Origin: Kiritimatiellia bacterium
GTDB lineage: Bacteria; Verrucomicrobiota; Kiritimatiellia; RFP12; UBA1067
DNA length: 64,000 nt
Direction: 5' to 3'
Assembly: GCA_017405115.1 (NCBI GenBank)
Contig: JAFRBA010000056.1
Coordinates: forward strand, 94,059 to 158,058
A program made the translations under genes and the position numbers. Positions 60,298-64,000 of the stretch are shown here, piece by piece. Each line of letters begins with the position of its first letter. Position 1 is the first letter of the stretch. Below the pieces are notes generated by a model. It saw only the letters and a list, made by a program, of their open reading frames with translations, did not search any database and was not told the origin of the DNA.

Positions 60298-60306
60298 TGG
60301 TATAAT
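60298..60306 (+). promoter_or_regulatory. Extended -10 TGGTATAAT before panC
   Basis: Exact copy of the shared box. The predicted start near 60313 gives a leader of about 20 bases with GGGAG before ATG 60333. This excludes GTG 60312 as the start. Confidence 0.6.
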
Positions 60307-60332
60307 ACGCAGTGGAAGAGGGAGCGAAGACG

Positions 60333-61136
60333 ATGAAAACATTCAAGGAACCTGAAAAGCTGCAGCGCTGGTGCCGCCAGCAAAAGCTCGCAGGGCGCAG
60401 AATCGCGCTTGTGCCGACCATGGGCTATCTCCACGAGGGCCATATGTCGCTCATAGCGGCCGCGAAGCACCGCGGGGCGGACGAGATCGTGGTCAGCGTG
60501 TTCGTCAACCCGGTGCAGTTCGGCCCGAACGAGGACTACGCGAAGTATCCGCGCGACGAGCGCGCCGACCTCGCCAAGTGCCGCCTTGCAGGCGCGACGG
60601 CCGTGTTCTTCCCGACACCGGAGAACATGTACCTGCCTCGCCACTCCGTCTACGTGAACGAGGAGGACCTGTCGAAAGGCCTCTGCGGGGCAAGGCGCCC
60701 CGGGCACTTCCGCGGCGTCTGCACCGTTGTCGCCAAGCTGTTCAACCTCGCGCATCCCGACTTCGCGGTCTTCGGGCAGAAGGACTACCAGCAGGCGCAG
60801 GTGATCCGGCGCATGGTCCGCGACCTCAACTTCGACCTCGACGTCGTGGTCGCTCCGATAGTCCGCGAGGATTCCGGATTGGCGATGTCGAGCCGCAACA
60901 CCTACCTTTCGGCCGAGGAGCGCGAAAAGGCCCTGGCGATCTCGAAGGGGCTGCGCGAATTCCGCTCTGTCGCAAAGCTCCGCCGCGACCTCGAGCGCGC
61001 AGGCCTGAGGGTGGACTATGTGGAATGCGTCGACGCGGAGACGCTCGAGCCACGCAAGCGGCCGGAGAAGGGGTGCTGCGTGCTGGTCGCCGCCTATAGC
61101 GGAAAGACGCGGCTGATAGACAACGCGCTGCTCTGA
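60333..61136 (+). CDS. panC: Pantothenate synthetase
   Basis: This 267-residue cytoplasmic enzyme joins pantoate and beta-alanine with ATP to give pantothenate. The sequence shows VPTMGYLHEGHMSLI (with the HxGH motif), VVSVFVNPVQFGPNEDY, GHFRGVCTVVAKLFN, FGQKDYQQAQVI and the SSRN block LAMSSRNTYLS. Length is slightly below the usual 280. ATG 60333 was chosen because the -10 box and ribosome site fit it, while the GTG at 60312 lies too close to the -10. It is apparently monocistronic, with a 48-base gap to the next gene. Confidence 0.94.
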   Translation: MKTFKEPEKLQRWCRQQKLAGRRIALVPTMGYLHEGHMSLIAAAKHRGADEIVVSVFVNPVQFGPNEDYAKYPRDERADLAKCRLAGATAVFFPTPENMYLPRHSVYVNEEDLSKGLCGARRPGHFRGVCTVVAKLFNLAHPDFAVFGQKDYQQAQVIRRMVRDLNFDLDVVVAPIVREDSGLAMSSRNTYLSAEEREKALAISKGLREFRSVAKLRRDLERAGLRVDYVECVDAETLEPRKRPEKGCCVLVAAYSGKTRLIDNALL

Positions 61137-61184
61137 TGCGGCGGCCTTTTTTGACACACCGAACAGGACAATGGAGAAACCTCG

Positions 61185-62138
61185 ATGAACAGACGTGAAT
61201 TCCTTGGCGGAGCGGCTCTTCTAGGGGCCGCCGCAGCCACGGGAAGCTGCATGGCGACTCAGTCTCCGTCCGGCCGCCGGGGCGGAGAGACGACGGTCCT
61301 CATCTCCGACTTGCATGTCGGGGGGGCGAACAAGCAGCTGGAGTACACGCAGTCTCGCCTCGGAAAGGTCGTCGACGCCATTCTCGCCATGAGACCTCGC
61401 CCCAGGCGCGTCGTCTGCTTCGGAGATGTCGCGATGTCGTATGGCCTCGCCGTCGACTATGCAGCCTCAAAGCCGATTCTAAGGAGAATCGTGGATGCGG
61501 GAATCGAGCTGCACCTCACGATGGGCAACCACGACCGCAGGTCGACGTTCTTCCGCGAATGGCCCGAGTACGCGGAGAGCCAGACTGTCCCCGGGCGTTG
61601 CACGCGGGTCGTGGACCTCGGCGGGTGCGATCTTGTCCTGCTCGACACGCTGAAGGGCGCCGACGACCGCGCCGAGAACGACATGGGGCCTGTCGAAGGA
61701 ACGATCGACGACGTTCAGCTCGAATGGTTCGAGACGTGGGTCGCCGCCGCGAAGCGTCCTTTCTTCGTCGGCTCCCACCAGTTCCGAGACCTCTACATCA
61801 AGGGCGACAAGCCGATAAAGCGCGCGGCCAAGAGCGGCTGGTTCTGCGGCTGGATATACGGCCACGACCACTCGTGGTGCCCGGACATCGCGGTCACGAG
61901 CTGGGGGCAGTCGAAGATAGTCCCCACGCTGGCGCTACCGTCTACCGGCCTTTGGGGCGACATCGGCTACGTCGTGCTCACGACCACTGCCACGGAGGCG
62001 GTTGCCGAGCTCCACCAGGACGACTTCTACTTCACCACCCCCACGTCCGTGGTGCCGCGGCCCAGGTTCTGGGACGCCCGCGTCGCCTCCAACCAGGGCC
62101 TGAAGGCCATCTACCCGCTGCCTGCGGCGGCTCTATAG
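61185..62138 (+). CDS. Tat-exported metallophosphoesterase
   Basis: This 317-residue protein starts with a clear twin-arginine signal (NRREFLGGAALLGAAAATG, with Cys after it as a possible lipobox-like site SCMA). The mature part is calcineurin-like: LISDLHVGG, VVCFGDVAMS, LTMGNHDRRSTF, FVGSHQFRDL and WIYGHDHSW. All expected metal ligands can be found. It resembles in type, though not closely in sequence, the Tat-exported enzyme at 44401. It lies 21 bases before the GH109-type gene, also Tat-exported, and probably in one operon. Confidence 0.84.
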   Translation: MNRREFLGGAALLGAAAATGSCMATQSPSGRRGGETTVLISDLHVGGANKQLEYTQSRLGKVVDAILAMRPRPRRVVCFGDVAMSYGLAVDYAASKPILRRIVDAGIELHLTMGNHDRRSTFFREWPEYAESQTVPGRCTRVVDLGGCDLVLLDTLKGADDRAENDMGPVEGTIDDVQLEWFETWVAAAKRPFFVGSHQFRDLYIKGDKPIKRAAKSGWFCGWIYGHDHSWCPDIAVTSWGQSKIVPTLALPSTGLWGDIGYVVLTTTATEAVAELHQDDFYFTTPTSVVPRPRFWDARVASNQGLKAIYPLPAAAL

Positions 62139-62159
62139 AAATCAACCAGGAGAAAAGGC

Positions 62160-63602
62160 ATGAAGTCTGGAAGAAGGGAGTTTCTGAAGGGGGTGGCCAT
62201 GACGGCCGGCGCGTCGTGCGTCGCAGGCGCCGCCGCCGGATGCGCCACGAAGGGCGTAGCCAATGCCGGGGAAGGCGCGCCCATGCGCAACTTCAGGTGC
62301 GCGCCGATGGACCGCGTCCGCGTAGGCGTAGTGGGGCTCGGCGCGCGCGGGTCCTCCGCCGTGAACAGGCTGCTGACCGTGCCCGGCGTGGAGGTGGCGG
62401 CGGTTTGCGACATCCGCCCCGGGTTGGCCGACAAGGCTGTGGCCGCAGTCGTTGAGAAGACTGGGGTGAAGCCGGCCGCATTCTCCGGCGGAGCCGACGA
62501 GTTCATGCGCCTGTGCGACCTTCCGCAGGTCGACGTGGTGTACAACTGCACGTCGTGGAACGCCCACGCCAGGGTCTCGCTCCGCGCGATGGAGTGCGGC
62601 AAGCACACGCTCGTCGAGGTGCCGAGCGCGCTCACGATCGACGAGTGCTGGGCGTTCGTCGAGACGGCCGAGCGCACGAAGCGCCACTGCATGCAGCTCG
62701 AGAACTGCTGTTACGGCGAACAGGAGCTCCTTGCCCTGAACCTCTGCAAGCTGGGGCTCCTTGGCGAGCTGCTGCACGGAGAGGGCGCGTACATCCACGA
62801 CAGGCGCTGGCAGATATTCAACGACTCGCAGTGGGAGAGATGGCGCAACCACTGGAACGAAGCCCACGCCGGAAACCAGTATCCGACCCACGGTCTCGGG
62901 CCGATTGCGCTCGACATGGGCATCAACAGGGGCGACAGGTTCGACTACCTCGTCTCCGTCGACGGCGTCCAGAGGGGCTACGAGGCGTTCGCCGCGGCGA
63001 CCATGCCGGCCGGCAGCCCCGCGCGCGCCCAGCGATTCGCCATGGCCGACATGAACGTGACGACCATTCGCACAGCCCTCGGGCGCACGATAATGCTGCA
63101 GCACGACGTGACGAGCCCTCGCCCCTATTCGCGCCTCAACCTCATCGCGGGGACAAAGGGCGTCCTGCGCGGATACCCCCGCCTCGAGATATGCCTGGAG
63201 GGCGCGGACGAGTGGCCGACGACCGGCGGACACCACTCCTTCAAGGACGAGAAGACCGAGGAGATCCGCGCAAGGTACATGCATCCACTGCAGAAGGCCC
63301 TCGGGGAGCTCGCGACGAGGGATGGCGGACACGGCGGCATGGACTTCGTGATGGACTTCCGCTGGTCCTACTGCATGCGGCGCGGTCTGCCGCTGGACAT
63401 GGACGTCTACGACCTCGCCAGCTGGTGCGCGGTGTGCGAGCTTTCCGAACGCAGCGCACGCGGGAGGTCGGCGCCGGTCGACTTCCCCGACTTCACCCGC
63501 GGCGCATGGAAGGCGAAGTCGCGCTGCAATCTGATGGACGCCGACGTGCCGGCTTCCGAGCTGCTGGCCTGCGCCACGCCTTCCGCCGCCGCTCGGTGCT
63601 GA
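62160..63602 (+). CDS. Tat-exported Gfo/Idh/MocA protein of GH109 type (alpha-N-acetylgalactosaminidase-like)
   Basis: This 480-residue protein has a twin-arginine signal (GRREFLKGVAMTAGASCVAG, then AAAGC). The Rossmann NAD-binding site is VRVGVVGLGARGSSAVNRL with VCDIRPG. The region LENCCYGEQELLALNLCK, LLGELLHGEGAYIHD and NQYPTHGLGPIALDMGINRG is characteristic of GH109, where enzymes use bound NAD to remove alpha-linked GalNAc, as from blood-group A antigen or mucin. The Tat signal fits, since these enzymes fold with cofactor before export. With the GH20 gene at base 1 it suggests feeding on host-type glycans. It could also be a related oxidoreductase without glycosidase activity. Confidence 0.85.
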   Translation: MKSGRREFLKGVAMTAGASCVAGAAAGCATKGVANAGEGAPMRNFRCAPMDRVRVGVVGLGARGSSAVNRLLTVPGVEVAAVCDIRPGLADKAVAAVVEKTGVKPAAFSGGADEFMRLCDLPQVDVVYNCTSWNAHARVSLRAMECGKHTLVEVPSALTIDECWAFVETAERTKRHCMQLENCCYGEQELLALNLCKLGLLGELLHGEGAYIHDRRWQIFNDSQWERWRNHWNEAHAGNQYPTHGLGPIALDMGINRGDRFDYLVSVDGVQRGYEAFAAATMPAGSPARAQRFAMADMNVTTIRTALGRTIMLQHDVTSPRPYSRLNLIAGTKGVLRGYPRLEICLEGADEWPTTGGHHSFKDEKTEEIRARYMHPLQKALGELATRDGGHGGMDFVMDFRWSYCMRRGLPLDMDVYDLASWCAVCELSERSARGRSAPVDFPDFTRGAWKAKSRCNLMDADVPASELLACATPSAAARC

Positions 63603-63611
63603 AGCTGGGTC

Positions 63612-64000
63612 ATGCGAACGACCGATGATTTCAAGGCTGTCCGCGCCGACGACGCCGGCCTTGCCGCCGCCGCCGCGACGCTGAATGGCGGCGGGGTGGC
63701 GGTCATCCCGACGGACACCGTGTACGGGCTTGCCGCGCGCCCGGACCACCCTGGCGCGGTCGCGCGCCTCTACTCGATAAAGGCGCGTGCTGCGCAAAAG
63801 CCGATCGCGCTTCTGGCAAGTGACGCGGAAGGGGCTGCAGGCTTCGTAGGCGCCGACGCCGCGAGAGTCGGCGCGAAGCATTGGCCTGGGGCGCTTACCG
63901 TCGTAGGCCGCGGCGAGGGCGTACGCGTGCCTGCTCATGAATGGACGCGGCGGCTGGTCGCGGCGTGCGGCGGCGCGCTGCGCGTTACGAGCGCAAACCT
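63612..64000 (+). CDS. tsaC: L-threonylcarbamoyladenylate synthase (TsaC/Sua5/YrdC), 3' end outside window
   Basis: The first 129 residues are visible and the frame stays open to the window end. The enzyme makes threonylcarbamoyl-AMP for the t6A modification of tRNAs that read ANN codons. The fold's landmarks are GGGVAVIPTDTVYGLAA, KARAAQKPIALL, WPGALTVV and RVTSAN. The ATG at 63612 has GAAGCTGGG upstream and starts ten bases after the GH109-type gene, so it may be transcribed with it although its role is housekeeping. Only the short or N-terminal domain is visible, so TsaC and Sua5 types cannot be separated. Confidence 0.88.
   Translation, partial: MRTTDDFKAVRADDAGLAAAAATLNGGGVAVIPTDTVYGLAARPDHPGAVARLYSIKARAAQKPIALLASDAEGAAGFVGADAARVGAKHWPGALTVVGRGEGVRVPAHEWTRRLVAACGGALRVTSAN

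Noticed and set aside
62142..63938. Very long minus-strand open frame (598 codons) opposite the GH109 and TsaC genes
   Set aside because: It is the mirror of GC-rich plus-strand genes, has a low-complexity composition and no family motif. The same holds for long minus-strand frames at 40086-41798, 54571-56130, 19552-21180 and 36275-37414.

Overview
The window comes from a GC-rich bacterial chromosome. Gene content points to the PVC group, and most likely to a gut-type Kiritimatiellota or Verrucomicrobiota. The reasons are several Tat-exported proteins, paired DUF1080 proteins, a MurC-MurB fusion, a GH109 enzyme, a GH20 hexosaminidase and a secreted protein with an autotransporter-type repeat. 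This is inference from family composition, because no search was run. Many genes share an unusually uniform promoter, an extended -10 of the form TGNTATAAT with no obvious -35. At least two genes start so close to this box that their mRNAs should be leaderless or nearly so.

Layout. 1-1761: 3' part of a GH20 hexosaminidase. 1804-5789: NifU-type Fe-S scaffold, DUF1846 protein and a compact MurC-MurB fusion, tightly packed. 5827-5903: tRNA-Arg(UCU). 6014-10466: Gld-type ABC exporter (ATPase, permease fused to GldG-like protein, DUF4340 protein). 10506-11702: secreted DUF1080 protein. 11703-12181: gene-poor junction. 12182-30090: a large A/T-richer defence operon. It holds an HsdM-like methylase, an HsdS-like subunit, a winged-helix protein, a Ser/Thr kinase, an unknown protein, a broken regulator remnant, a 1369-residue NERD/pseudokinase/kinase/P-loop protein, an unknown protein, and a 1796-residue HerA-like ATPase carrying a nuclease-like motif. 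No HsdR is present. The set looks like a methylation-plus-kinase defence system (MADS-like, with a DptFGH-like tail). 30108-32132: small accessory genes and pieces of AlbA-type genes. 32133-36159: phosphoesterase, sigma-54 activator, EttA.

36266-43281: second DUF1080 protein, two small membrane proteins, and housekeeping genes (PIG-L deacetylase, coaD, metX-metW fusion, nusB, ribD), many with ATGA or GTGA overlaps. 43342-44223 (minus): an AraC regulator divergent from a long collinear operon, 44401-58567. The operon holds two Tat-exported proteins, a large secreted repeat protein, a CE7-type esterase, a Tat-exported FAD oxidoreductase, a GH31 enzyme fused to an alpha/alpha-barrel glycosidase, a ceramidase-family enzyme and an HGSNAT-type membrane acyltransferase. 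It looks like an inducible glycan or glycolipid utilisation locus. 58611-60176: AAA/PD-(D/E)XK protein with a leaderless promoter. 60333-64000: panC, a Tat-exported phosphoesterase, a GH109-type enzyme, and the start of a TsaC/Sua5 gene.

Assignments rest on reading motifs and lengths by eye. Confidence values reflect that.
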